Shown piece by piece: positions 22,718 to 33,671 of a stretch of DNA of 64,000 nt (positions are counted from its first letter, which is position 1; every line of letters starts with the position of its first letter). This DNA is from Alentia gelatinosa. Lineage: Eukaryota > Annelida > Polychaeta > Phyllodocida > Polynoidae. A program made the translations under genes and the position numbers. Where the stretch lies: assembly GCA_950022655.1 (NCBI GenBank), contig OX465587.1:30073716-30137715 (forward strand), read 5' to 3'. Under the pieces are notes generated by a model. The model did no database searches. It had not been told where the DNA came from and worked only from the letters and a program-made list of their open reading frames with translations.

Positions 22718-23008
22718 TTCTTTATCCCACCCCTCAAATAAATCTCCATAAACTTAACATGGAGTGACTGTATGCCACGGTTACGCCATATAACATTTAT
22801 ATGCCACAGGTGAAATATGAAGTTAAAAACATGTTACCGGGTAGGATAAAATCTAAACGTCACTTAATTTCATACAATTGTTTACATGGCGTTCGTTGTC
22901 TTCTGCTACAGATATTACTCAGCTCCGCTTCGTGATATCATTCCGCGAATACAACTCATGCCATATTTATAAACAATTGTATGAAATTTCGTGACGTTTC
23001 TTGATAAT
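22718..23008. mobile_element. Compound MITE: TTATCCCACCCC module plus hairpin
   Basis: TTTATCCCACCCCTCAAATA (about 22,720) and GGGTAGGATAAAATC (about 22,838) bound the TIR module. The hairpin module has arms TTTCATACAATTGTTTA (about 22,868) and TAAACAATTGTATGAAA (about 22,971-22,987). It ends CGTGACGTTTCTTGATA, an end shared with the copies at 27,645 and 54,890. Confidence 0.8.
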
Positions 23009-23154
23009 CCTTAGGATTCATTTCTTGCCATACCGAAAACATGAACTGTAGTTTTTTTATCTCCTTACTTTGAGTTCAGCCTCCGAGACCACGACCATAT
23101 GCTGGTAGCTGTTTATGTGTGACAGGTACCAGATAATGACTGTAGTACTTTAGA

Positions 23155-23290
23155 CTCTAGTACAGTCTGTTGTCGCCAGGGCCAGGGCGCACAAGCTCAA
23201 ACTTAGACGGTTATGGGGTGCCATTTCGAGTCAGGGATTCCTGCCTCTGCTGTTACTCAACTACCCTGAGTGATTTGCCAGTAACTAGTG
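23155..23290. repeat. Dispersed repeat (TAGTACAGTCTGTTGTCGCC), copy 1
   Basis: The ~130-bp block contains CAGTCTGTTGTCGCCAGGGC, then CTCAAACTTAGAC and GATTCCTGCCTC, ending near TGCCAGTAAC. Further copies lie at 45,703-45,810, 59,560-59,660 (inverted) and 63,444-63,575. In the inverted copy it abuts a MITE, suggesting that it is part of a mobile unit. Confidence 0.75.
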
Positions 23291-23299
23291 TGTTACTCT

Positions 23300-25390
23300 T
23301 CAAATATAGGACCTAGAGTGGCTTTTACTGGGAATGTACCAAATAAATCAGCTTGGAGAGTTAGAATGAGTCTCCAGAATCATGGTATTCTCAGCCTTGA
23401 GTTGGAGCAGCCAATCACAAAATTCCTTTCTCCTATCATCCATAGGGAACTGGCAAATGGGAGTTTTGTTAGACCCTTACAGACTGTAAGGTGGCGCAGT
23501 CTGTAAACAGACTAGCAGTACCTGTGTCTCGCCAAATGATTACCTACCGCATATATGTATAATATCTATAGAATAGTGTCAATTCTTTAAAATGTATATT
23601 TTCCCCCTGGATTGGGCTATGTGAGTCCTATCGTCAAAGGTGCTAGTATTGTGTATATAATCTCATGAAGTTATAAAACCTTAATTGCCAACTCGTACAA
23701 CAGGGTACAGAGTTCAATATGGCGGATGTTAGTTGAGCGGAAGTGACGTCAGCACCTGCGCAGTGGGTGTTAATAGTTCATGCTGAATCAATACCGAAAA
23801 ACGAGTTCTTCAAAATGTTACTGACATCTCCCTTAAGTAATTAACTCGTGAATATGTGCCACTACTGTTTACATGAGCTTTGACACTGACACATGTCACG
23901 ATCGCTCTCGCACGATATACATTTTGGATGACTGTGCTACAAAATTATCAATAAATGATGCTCAACTATAGATTCTAATCTATTGTGTCCTCTTACAATC
24001 AATATTCATTACTGAAGGTTCAACTCCTGACATAGGGTCGTGGTAGGACATTGTTATGAATTAATGATATTTAGAAATGGAAAATGACAATACATATTCA
24101 TAAATCATAAAGGACTGGATGAATTGTATTGTGAGAATCCCTTTGGGAGCAATAATTGTCTATTTCATTGATGGGTTCGTAAGTGATTCGTTATTAGCTT
24201 TGACAAATTACTAAATTAATTTATTAACATGCATACACAAAGCAGCTTCTATAATAATGAAGGTGAGTAATAAGTAAAAATATATTCATGATGCCAATAC
24301 TCTCATACTTCTTTGAGGTGTAGCCGATGAAATCTTTCAGAACCGCACCATAGTGGGGGTTTTAGTTATGTCCCTTAATGAGTCTTTTAGGTCGCTAGAT
24401 CATTATCTTATATTCTTAAATGTTATCCTTAGTTGCACGATGAAATGAGGAAGGACTACTTGATTAGCATGGTCACAGGGACACGGTGACCTCATATCCC
24501 TGTGACCAGAGAGGAGGAAAGATGAACAATGTAATCTCCTGAGAGCAATCTATGAGTTACAAACATTGTGTATGCACAGTAATCAATGTTATTCAATTCG
24601 TAGTTTTCTCACTCTTCTTATTTCAACCAAACTCCACTTCTAGACAATAACCAATACAATAATCCAGGTATGTTCTGTACGATCGTACAAACCGTTAAGG
24701 CAGGCTTCAAAGTAATATGTCCAGGATTGTCCAATAATAAATTTCTGCAATATTCGCTCACAAGATTCCAAATGTTAACTCATATTTCCTATTACACTCC
24801 TTTCCTGCTTCAGTTCGAAATGGTACTAGTTCTGTGTTCAGTTCTATTAAGTCCTTATTATCCACTCTGTGTACTCTCTATTGAGAGACAGTTACTCACA
24901 CGTCGGTCTGTAAGCAACTCACAGAGGTGATGGCTTCACACGGTGAATGTTCATAGTAGGCAGCTCCACTCCGCACAGGCTGAAGCCTCCGGCGACTAAT
25001 CCCAAACCTTACTTCAGTGAGGAGCAAGTTTGCTCAGCTCTTCTAGATCTTAAGACTCATACCCAAGTGTTGCTTCTCTGCAGCGGCAGCAGAGGTGTAC
25101 TCCTCAGCTAGTTACATCAGCAAATCACATGACCATTCACTTCCTTATAAAGGTGATCGCTCTAGGAGTAACTTCCTGCTAATGCCATGTTGCTTTGTAT
25201 TCATGTATTAACTGACACTATTATTGCCTATATCTTTCTTTTTTTTTCATTTTTTTTTCATAAACACTTAAAAGCATAACATAATCTCGGACGAACATGT
25301 AGTGCGGAACGATTTCAAAGAACAAGTTCTTAACAATTTCTTGGCAACACAGATAAGTATATGTGTACTAGCATCATAGTAATGTTTTTT
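23300..25390. other. Non-coding stretch
   Basis: No recognisable gene. AAAATTCCTTTCTCCTATCA and the nearby frame at 23,288-23,506 have no domain signal. GGTCACAGGGA and TCCCTGTGACC at about 24,470-24,508 form a short hairpin. An AC-rich block near 24,250 and poly-T tracts near 25,240 are simple sequence. Confidence 0.4.
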
Positions 25391-25397
25391 TATATCA

Positions 25398-25610
25398 TTA
25401 TTTACTATATACCCATGTTGTATATATATACTGTAAATACGCACCGTTTTGGCATATGACGTAAAAATACTGTACGTAAAAATACTGTACTCGATGATAA
25501 TTTACCATTTGTACAGAACTCGGCATAAATGCCTCGGTCCGTACAAACCGTAAATTACCATCTCGTTCTGTGAATTGTACAGCATGGTTAGGATGTTCTA
25601 TATAAATACC
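25398..25610. repeat. Second copy of the 14,405-14,745 element, shortened
   Basis: TATATACCCATGTTGTATAT, then CATATGACGTAAAAATACTG, then the inverted-repeat half ending CTTGTACAGC-like sequence and TTCTATATAAATACC. The order matches 14,405-14,745, but the central GGACCAGTGGTCC segment is missing and AAAATACTGTACGT is duplicated at the join. Confidence 0.65.
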
Positions 25611-25619
25611 TTAGATTGT

Positions 25620-26600
25620 TAATAATCTGCTAAAACTGACCATATTGACCACATTAGCACTGTCATTCTCACCTACCATGGTGAGTACATATACACTCAC
25701 CTAGCGGAGGTTAGATTCGCTCAAGCGTCCCACAACTCACTCAAGAGACTATGATTAGTAGAGTGAAGTTAATTAGCATATTTAAAATAAAAACTTTTAT
25801 TGCAATCAATCCCGAACAATTGCTCTTCCATGCATATTTCCAGTTAACATGGTGTAACAACAACCCATGGTAAGTACAATGATTTCTTCTTTCCGAGTAA
25901 TATTTGCCTTTTGTTTTAACATAGCCGCAAACAACATAATATAACATATGGCACGTTTTATCTTTACTATATGCCTCCAAAACATTCATATAGTTACCTT
26001 TATTAAGTTGTAAGAGCCATTTTCAGTCCCATTTGGGTACAGAAAGGTCGACATGAACCCTAGCTGTCGCTTCGTCCGTGGAATGCGGATGTGACGCTAT
26101 CGCATAGCAACGCACCTAGCAACCTGCATAGCAACACTTGATGTTGCTTGGAAACCGGGGGGAAACTGGCGCGAAACCGTCAGGGAAAAAACATAGGAGT
26201 TGTTCTCTCCTGTTTTTAGGGTCGTTACCATGTTTATTCAGGTTTTTATTACTGTACTTCGAAGTTTTTCTGTAATTCATTCATCTATTTTTGATTTCAC
26301 AGTATTTCAGTATGTCTTCTTTATGTACTCCAACATAAACGTTACCGATGTCGAAGCGTAGACACTGTCGGCCATTTTTAAATATCGACGTCGTAATCAT
26401 ATCCGTTACGACCGTGAAATGAACCCTGATATACTGCACAGATGTATCATGGGGAGCAGCGTGTAGTAATTACGTCACTTACGCCAGTAGGTATATAGTA
26501 AATTCAGTTCCTATACATCTATGATTCTTCATCATTCATATTTACAAATACCTGAACTTATTTACATTTTAGCCTGTTTTGGACCTTTGCCCTAGTTACT
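25620..26600. other. Non-coding stretch
   Basis: Short open frames only. A run of GCATAGCAACGCACCTAGCA near 26,103 is a small imperfect repeat. No exon can be supported. Confidence 0.4.
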
Positions 26601-26611
26601 TGAGATTTTTT

Positions 26612-28020
26612 CTATTCGTTATTACTCCTGTAAGCCTGAATTACACCTTTTTTTAAACTCTTTCTCGACTCTGTGGTCTGTAACTCGACCGAAAGCTTTT
26701 TCCATATGTTTAGTCCAATATATATTACAGAATTTCTGTATTGTTCCTTCTTCACTCTACTCAGAGGCAGATTCCCTTTATTCTGTGATCTTGTTATCCT
26801 TGTTATAATTGGTCTATCTATGTCATATGAAGTAAGCATGTCTATATGACGTAACCCTCGTATAACTCCAAGGAGTAGTGTGATTCTCCTCTCATTCGGG
26901 TCGACTATATCACATTTTTGCCAATGTTCTAATGAGCTTATCTTCTGACTTTGTATATAAGCTTGCCTGCGCAGAGTTATTCTACCCCCTCTACCATTGT
27001 GTTTGTTCAACCTAACTTTTATACCATTTGTACTACCGATAACCAAAATTGAACAATGATCAGTCTGAGTTATTAGACACATTTTGTTAACCTTAATCGT
27101 CGCGTCAGACTCATGTATTTCCCTAATCTTCTGAATATTTGTATTTTGCGATTGATTTTGCTTGTTACGTGTTCTCCATGTTTTTTTAATTGTAAGTCTG
27201 CATCTATGACCGCTTCAAGATACAACATTTCATCACAAATCATGATCTCCTTACCTTGTATTGTGATTTTACACTTTCCTAACCTCTCTATGTTTCTCTT
27301 ATCCCCGTGGTATACCAGTTTGATCTTTCTGACATTAATGTTTAGTCTATGCAATGTATACCAACCATACATTTTTTCTAATACATTTTGTGTCTTTCTC
27401 TCAGCCGATCTCAAATTTCATCTGAACCGCTTACCACTACCAGTTAGTCATCCGCATACATTATTGAAAGATGCTCATGCACAATTTCAGGGAGTTCATT
27501 GACATAGATATCAAACAGCAGAGGCCCCAATATTGACCCTTGGGGCACTCCGCATGATACATTACCTGCTGCCGAGTTATGATCTACATAATTTGTGAAA
27601 CATGTTCTGTTGCTGCTCCGCTCCTGCATCTGTGAACTTATCCTACCACTAATAAAAAATGCTATAGGCTTAACATGGGATTTGTTTATTTCACAGGTGT
27701 GACATAAAGTGTTGTTTATGCCACTACTTTCTGATACTGGAAAAAATATGGAAACGGGGTAGGATAAAATCTAGATGCCACTCATATGAGTTTGTGCTTA
27801 TTTATGCCACTCATTTTATTGGCTCCATAATGTCACTCGTCTTCGACTCTTGAAATTATGGAGCCAACAAAATGCGTGGCATAAATAAACTCAGACTCAA
27901 ACTCGTGACGTCTCTTGATATTATGTATCAATATTTTGTGGTCAACACAATCAAAGGCTTTCCGGGTGTCCAGATATATAGCAGTTGAGAACTCCCCCCT
28001 GCTGGTAGCCTGGCATAGTG
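26612..28020 (-). pseudogene. Minus-strand LINE reverse-transcriptase relic, split by a MITE
   Basis: Read on the minus strand, the RT palm begins near 28,020, with motif A (TRKAFDCVDH) at about 27,970-27,935. After an interruption, RT motif B (GVPQGSILGPLLF) and motif C (MYADD) lie in 27,629-27,444. The thumb and C-terminal region continues through frames 27,414-27,073 and 27,082-26,612, with breaks. The C-terminus (CDIVDPNERRITLL) resembles that of the plus-strand LINE at 8,734-9,453. Motifs B and C are intact here and missing there, so this relic shows what the other lost. Frameshifts make it inactive. Confidence 0.85.
27645..27912. mobile_element. Compound MITE inserted in the LINE relic
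   Basis: TTATCCTACCACTAATAAAA (about 27,647) and GGGGTAGGATAAAATC (about 27,757) bound the TIR module. The hairpin module has inner arms TTATTGGCTCCATAAT and ATTATGGAGCCAACAA, and ends CGTGACGTCTCTTGATA. RT motif A lies on one side and motif B on the other, so the element inserted into an existing LINE. Confidence 0.85.
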
Positions 28021-28436
28021 ACTGTACCAGGCGCAGTTAGCACCTCCTACTTGTTGGACTTTTTTTTTTATCAGCTGAATAAACGGTTCTTACCGAGGTA
28101 AGCTCTAGTGAACCACCGGTATTGCGCATGGAATCACAGGTAATATACAGGTCACAGGAAATACATTCTATTACAGGTTTAGTATATCAAATAACTATAT
28201 AATATGAAAATAGATGAAGATGATGAAGTAGGTGATTAAAAATAACACTCGACCATGTTTGTTAATAATCAATACTAGTCATAACTTGAGTAGTTTTGTT
28301 TAACAGTTTCCTTAAACACTTTGAGACTCCAGTGTAGTGTTTTCTCATTTCAATTGTTCGGAGATGTTTAACAAACTCCTGGTAACAAGTATATATGTAT
28401 ATATATATATATATGTAGCGTCATTAACCCTTTAAC

Positions 28437-28530
28437 AGCAGGAAGATGCCTCCAGGCATTCCCCTGGCTACAGCAGGAAGATGCCTCCAGGCATTCCCCT
28501 GGCTACGGAAGGAAGATGCCTCAAGGCATC
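28437..28530. repeat. Tandem AAGATGCCTCCAGGCATTCC units
   Basis: Three ~33-bp units of AGGAAGATGCCTC(C/A)AGGCAT, separated by CCCCTGGCTACAGC. It follows TTAACCCTTTAACAGC. See the related array at 20,530-20,650. Confidence 0.75.
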
Positions 28531-28539
28531 TTAGAGGCA

Positions 28540-30140
28540 TCATTGATACTTATAAATATACAAAATTAAATAGATAAAAAGAAAATTGTTTGATTTAAAA
28601 GAAATTTGGACAATGCATAAGACCCATAATGACCTTTGATTTGGTATAACAAAATGTGATCAGTGACCAAAGTAAATTACTTGAATCACATGACATATCA
28701 CTTGACATTGCTATTTCAAAAAAAAGGTGCCTACCGTAGAAGGGTCGTTTGGGCAGGTCATGCCTGCCGTGTAATGCTGACCAGGGGAACAGGGTGCTGC
28801 AGGGAAAGGGTTGAGCGGTGCCCGTACACTGGATTTTGGCACATAGATATCGTATCTGACACTTCCTAAGTTCCTTCCACACAATAAATGTGTGACTTTC
28901 GTGCACGGTATAAAATAAACCCACGTCTAGGCATTTTAGGTTCTTCTCGTCCGCTTGCAAAGATAGGCGCTCTAACCATGTGGAAAGTACAGCAGAAGAG
29001 CAGTGAATCACACAGTGACATTTAAAAGTGACGAGCACTTAATTGACAGGTGTCACTCAGCTTCATTGGCTGTTTCCCCATAGCTCTAAACACTTCAGAT
29101 CATAGGATGATTCAGGGAGGGGGGGAACATAGAATTGCTCAATTCTTTGATTATGAACAATCTTTAAATGATGGAAGACAATCAGAATACAGTTCATTAG
29201 GGCTAACTGAAGAGTTGGCCTTAATGCGAAACTGAGCACGGTCGTTAGGGACACACTCCTGGTCGCTAGGGACTCCTTCAACCCGTTCCGTTCCGGTCAC
29301 GTGTCCCTCCCCATGCCACCCTGCCGACATTCACTTCAACCCTGGGTCACCGAGAAGGAACCACCCACCCACCCTACAAAAACTCTACAGTCCCCTCCCT
29401 TCATTCTCTCCTACTCCGTAGGCCTCATCAATAGCTCCTGAACTATCTCTTATCTCTAATGTATGTTATGATGGACCTCTAAAACTTATCTCGTATTTCT
29501 ACTACTCAATAAATTCTATGTCCATTCCCGTGCTTATGTGTCAGTCATTATGATATGTATTTTTGGCTGACTGGCCCATCCTGTATCCCAGCGAGTAGAG
29601 GTGAGGTAGATGGCAGGATAGCCATAGGATGCAGGGACTGAAGCCAGTCTAGTGAGAACACTGCAGTTCTCCTACCCTCCAGCTTGAATATAATACCAAA
29701 TGTTTTTGATATAATTTACCCATTTTTTCGCTGTAAATTGACACATCAGAATGAGTGATGTGGAACATTTGACATGGGCTAAACACCCTGAGAGGGGAAA
29801 GTTGACCTCAGTGACCTCAGTGACTTCAGTGATCTCAAAGTGCCCTCTGTTTAGTACTGCCACCTGGTGGAAATTGGCCGCACTAGGAGCAGCTCAGCGG
29901 GAGATTCAGAGCGAGTTGCTTTCTCTTATCATCCTGATAAAAAAAAACCACTCCCCATCTGGCTGACATCGAGGTGCAGGGGCAGGGCAGCGTAGATTGG
30001 GTTTCATCCTGAAGCTCGGAGAGCTATAGTTGACCTTTTTAACTGTAATATTTTCTTTTTTCGCAGTTTATTGGGTTTTATTCATCGAAAAGTAATGTGT
30101 TCATGTCAGCACTAAATGATCAACCTGTAACATTACTGAC
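28540..30140. other. Non-coding stretch
   Basis: No gene is supported. Minor features are GGTGACC-like tandem TGACCTCAG repeats near 29,805-29,835 and a T/GTT-rich tract at 30,165-30,225 bordering the next LINE relic. Confidence 0.4.
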
Positions 30141-30149
30141 CGTTGGTTT

Positions 30150-30546
30150 CAAATAATCCTGGAGTTTTGTTGTTTTTGTTGTTTTTTTGTCGTTGTTTTT
30201 GTTGTTGTTGTTGTTTTTTTCTTTATTTCTACCAACTTGTTGAGCTTAAAGAGTCTGTTATGCACCATTTTGGTAACATGTTTTATACGTTTTACATCAT
30301 GAACCCAGGTCAGTTCCATATCCATGGTCACACCTAGGTAATCGAAACTAGTGGCTGCACCGATACTTCTACCTCTGACATTTATTCTTAGCCAGTCACA
30401 ATTTCATATTTTACTTGGTGCTCCGAACCACATGTATACATTTTGGTGGTTTTTTTAATTAAAAGTTAAAGCACTGGTGGAACACCATTTTGCCACATTA
30501 TCAACATCTTCTTGCAGGGTAGCTTGCACGATTGTTGGGTTCTTAT
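30150..30546 (-). pseudogene. LINE RT relic, 3' part (minus strand)
   Basis: Minus-strand translation from about 30,546 down to 30,230 gives a recognisable RT fragment. ATLQEDVDNVAKWC is followed by FDYLGVTMDMELTWVHDV, the standard LINE sequence downstream of the YADD motif. Stops and frame changes are present. The piece immediately upstream lies on the other side of the insertion at 30,547-31,486. Confidence 0.75.
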
Positions 30547-31486
30547 CACTGCATGAAAACCACCAGTTTATTTATATATACACCATCGCAGAAGTGCATG
30601 TATTGGCTGAATATTGACTTGTTTTCATATATATGTGGTGGTCGCCGCCTGTCTAGCAGGTTGGATGACCCCAATCCGGAACACTAGTTCCAGGCAGGAT
30701 CCCACCCTACGCACTCTACGTAGGTTGGTTCGGTTTTCGGTTAGTTTCCACAGACCTAGTCACACATAACACAACAACGTCTTTTAATAAACAGGGATGT
30801 TTATTATTCACTACTTTCCGGAAAGATCTAGAAGATCTTTCCCATAAGTACAGTACCCCAGCACATATGTGCCAGGTAATGCTGGAGAGGCTAATCTGGA
30901 AGACTCGCCTAACCACCAGGAAGGTTACAAGAACCTGCCTTCAAAGTGAGGGCCCAAGGGTCTGTTCCGTAGAAGAGACGCACGAGGACAGCCTGTCGAC
31001 CTACTGTGAACGCTGAGTATATATACCCAGCGTTACGTAATCCCGGTCTCCGCCGCGTCACTCTCGTGTCCGGAATCACTACACAGTAAGGATCAGCACG
31101 TCGTGCCATCTTCCGTGAAACAAACGAAAACTGCTGGATTCCCACCCCACTACATATATAAGCCCAGGGTTTATATACAGACGCGTCTTGGCTGTATTTC
31201 ACACCCTGCGTATATGAGAGGAAATATCTTCTCCCCCACTGCCTCCCGCCCGTTTGTGGTGGTAGAAGTATAGGAAACCCTACCCTAGCCATCTCCCCCG
31301 CATCCCCCCTACCCCCTGCCACCTTCGGCCACCCGCTCCCGGTGAAGCCCTCTTCACTAGATGCTTATATATACGCCTACAGATGAGGCATATATACACG
31401 GGGAATAGGACAATCTTGTATACGCAAAAGTCATACTTATATACGCCAGGCGCATTCATATGTAAAATGGTGGTTTTCGTGCAGTG
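30547..31486. mobile_element. 940-bp TIR element with CACTGCATGAAAACCACCA ends
   Basis: Left end CACTGCATGAAAACCACCA and right end TGGTGGTTTTCGTGCAGTG are inverted with one mismatch. TAT at each side is a 3-bp target duplication. The flanks join into one LINE reading frame when the element and one TAT are removed, which fixes the boundaries. The interior has many TATATACGCC-type words and GC-rich blocks. The 137-residue minus-strand frame at 30,909-31,322 has no recognisable domain. Confidence 0.88.
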
Positions 31487-31487
31487 T

Positions 31488-31560
31488 ATCAGAATGACAC
31501 AAAACTAGGTTGTAAGCTTATTGTATATTGGTATAATGACACACTGATATGCTAGTGTCA
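31488..31560 (-). pseudogene. LINE RT relic, upstream part (minus strand)
   Basis: Just beyond the TIR element the minus strand encodes LVLCHSD, and the frame continues as KNPTIVQ across the insertion. This is the segment next to the RT catalytic loop. The aspartates themselves are not legible here, so the upstream part is more decayed. Confidence 0.55.
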
Positions 31561-31812
31561 GGAGCACCCTCATAAGCACTTGGCAGCAGACCGGAATTGT
31601 AGTATCCTTGTATACTATTGCATCTAATGTCTAATGTATAGTCCCTATATGTGTTACTGTTAACATGACACAACTACTGTAACCTGCTGCCTTCTGTGAG
31701 CAACTCTAACAACTACTCATCTATGACCTCTATGTGGTATTTCAGGGAACATGGAATTGGGACATACTTTCGATTAAATTAAACCCAGCAATTGCTATAC
31801 GAAAGAGTACAA

Positions 31813-32022
31813 CAATAGGGACTATTTCTTTCCTCTATAGCTCAAAAGAATTATCGTCCTGTATACCATGGCTTTGAGACCGTATACCACAGATTCGAAT
31901 CTGCATACCACAGGTATGGTATCTGACAGGTTTTATATACTCGTGGTTTACTGAGTCCCCATAGGTTGTCAATGGGGACTTTGTATAGGATGGATAATAA
32001 ATAGGAAAGAATGCTGCCATAT
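31813..32022. mobile_element. TTTATTATCC-group MITE (related to the Ngaro target)
   Basis: Words GTATACCATGGCTTTGAG, then GTATACCACAGATT, then TATCTGACAGGTTTTATATA, then TGGATAATAAATAGG. The same words in the same order are at 59,135-59,265, and inverted around the Ngaro insertion (34,997-35,090 plus 39,950-40,060). This copy is uninterrupted. Confidence 0.75.
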
Positions 32023-32459
32023 TAATCCACCATCATCCTGCCTTAGTTCCCATATTCACATGATCACACATTACAGGAATGAGACTGGTCAATGCCTTTT
32101 GGCTGTTGGTTTAGGAGCCAATCATAGTGAAGGGCACTAAACCTGCACCTGTGGATTGTATGTTAGTTTGTCAATAAGTCAGTCTTCTCTTGATTCATAT
32201 TTGTACCATGCACCTCTGTGCCCAAGTTCTGACTCTTTCTCTTAAAGTCTATGCTTCAGCTAGACTGGGTCCCTAGACCTTAGATAATGTTAGAAGTAGA
32301 ATCTCATGAGGGTGATTGTGGCCCACTAGATTCAGGTCAACTGTAGACTGTAGAACTGTCCCAAGGCGCTATTAACGCCATGTAAAAGACAAATGCTGGT
32401 AGCTGGGAGATTTCTAAGTTCTATTGAGTCTTGCAAAGAACTCAGGATAATATAAGTTC

Positions 32460-32790
32460 CATATATCAGCAAATAGAAAATGCAAAAAAATTGGCATGTC
32501 ACCATGCCAACTTCTATGGGAGGGCCATCTGAAAATGTAAGTGCTTAACTATTGGTGTCTATGGGAAAATGCCATATTTTGACTTTGTTGCTAAATGACA
32601 CTGTTGTTCTATTGCTATCTTCAAATAATCCTGGATTCTGATAGTTGGGAAAATATGCAAATGAAAATGCTAAAAAAAATACTATGTCATCATGCTAACT
32701 TCTATGGGAAGGCCATCTGAAAAAGGTTAACTATTGGTGTCTATGGGAAACTGCAATATTTTCATGAAACCAGATGGCAGTACCAGTGTC
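32460..32790. repeat. Two-copy direct repeat, ~189 bp apart
   Basis: ACTTCTATGGGA(G/A)GGCCATC at about 32,507 and 32,696 is followed in each case by TTAACTATTGGTGTCTATGG. It is preceded by ATGCAAAAAAATTGGCATGT or its relative. A simple tandem duplication. The stretches 32,023-32,460 and 32,790-33,050 show nothing else. Confidence 0.75.
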
Positions 32791-33039
32791 AAATATTAGT
32801 TCTGAGGGTGGTCACAAAAGGCAGATCGATACCTACCCGCATTTGTCTTCAAGCCAGGCACCCCCTGCTTGACAGACAAACGTAGCTTTGGCGGCCAGTG
32901 TATTGACAAATGTGAATATTCAAGAATCAACAGGTGGCACCACTGCTAATTGTAGGATATGCCTTTAACACAACACAGTGATCAATAAAATCAATAAAAC
33001 ATGAAAAGAAATCTATGTAGCAAAGAAACAGACCACAAG

Positions 33040-33387
33040 GTAACGCAATCCCTTTATTGGTGATTAACAGAATTGTTCATATGAAGACATGTAACATCTG
33101 AATTTATTGCATTTTTTTCATTGGGTGCGATTCAATCGTACAAGGACTTCGATCCGCCATCGTTAGCCCTGTGACAATTATCTTTCAATACCTATATATC
33201 TTAATTCTGTATTCGTCACTATTAGGTATAACAACTTTTAAAAAGTAACTTGAACAAGAACATAGAATGAGGACTGATATTGCCTCCTTAGATATGATGT
33301 ATAGATAATACAGAAATGGCTGATTGAAATTGAATTAAAAGCTTGCAACAACAACGAAAAATAGATTTTAAAAAATCCACTGTAATT
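33040..33387 (-). promoter_or_regulatory. 3'-UTR region of the Vps62-domain gene
   Basis: Downstream of the TAA stop at 33,388. On the minus strand the sequence is AT-rich, and AATAAA hexamers can be read near 33,105 and 33,051. Either could serve as the polyadenylation signal. No further coding sequence was seen. The end of the transcript is not determined. Confidence 0.4.
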
Positions 33388-33671
33388 TTATACATCGAGG
33401 AAGGCGCTCTTCTTGATGCACTTGGGTTTGAGTCCTGGCGGGGAGTCGTGGATGTTGTTGACGTAGAAGTAGGAGATCTGTGCCTCAGAGGCCTTCACCT
33501 CCCACACGGAGAGGTCGAAGGCTGACCACGTGCCCTTGTCATACCAGATCCGGCCTCCGAACACACAGTTCTCCACCAGGTCCGCCTTGATACAGGCCAC
33601 AGTGTTCAGGTACGGAGTCGGGGAGGTGATTCGGTTAGCGTTATAGAACAAGTCACCCAGCGACACGAAAC
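33388..33671 (-). CDS. Vps62-domain protein, last exon
   Basis: This terminal exon encodes about 94 residues and ends in TAA. On the minus strand the acceptor is TTTTCTTACAG followed by GTTTCGTGTCGCTGGG. It completes a Gly codon split with the exon at 40,421-40,653. The protein reads GFVSLGDLFYNANRIT, then CIKADLV, then RIWYDKGTWSAFDLSVWEV. This matches the Vps62/DUF946 pattern (PF06101): a [F/Y]V[S/A]LGD motif, a C-x-[R/K]-x-D-L-V motif, then IW-D-G and a D-[L/V]-S-[V/L]-W motif. The family is best known from plants and fungi. In animals it occurs as small secreted or uncharacterised proteins, and no biochemical role can be given. The splice-acceptor end of this exon is the source of the minisatellite upstream (33,672-34,925). 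Confidence 0.82.

Noticed and set aside
28595..29038. 147-codon minus-strand ORF as a host gene
   Set aside because: No domain, no repeat of codon-like bias, and no splice or promoter context. Probably chance.
30909..31322. 137-codon minus-strand ORF
   Set aside because: Lies inside the TIR element, has no recognisable domain, and its composition follows the local GC-rich repeat.
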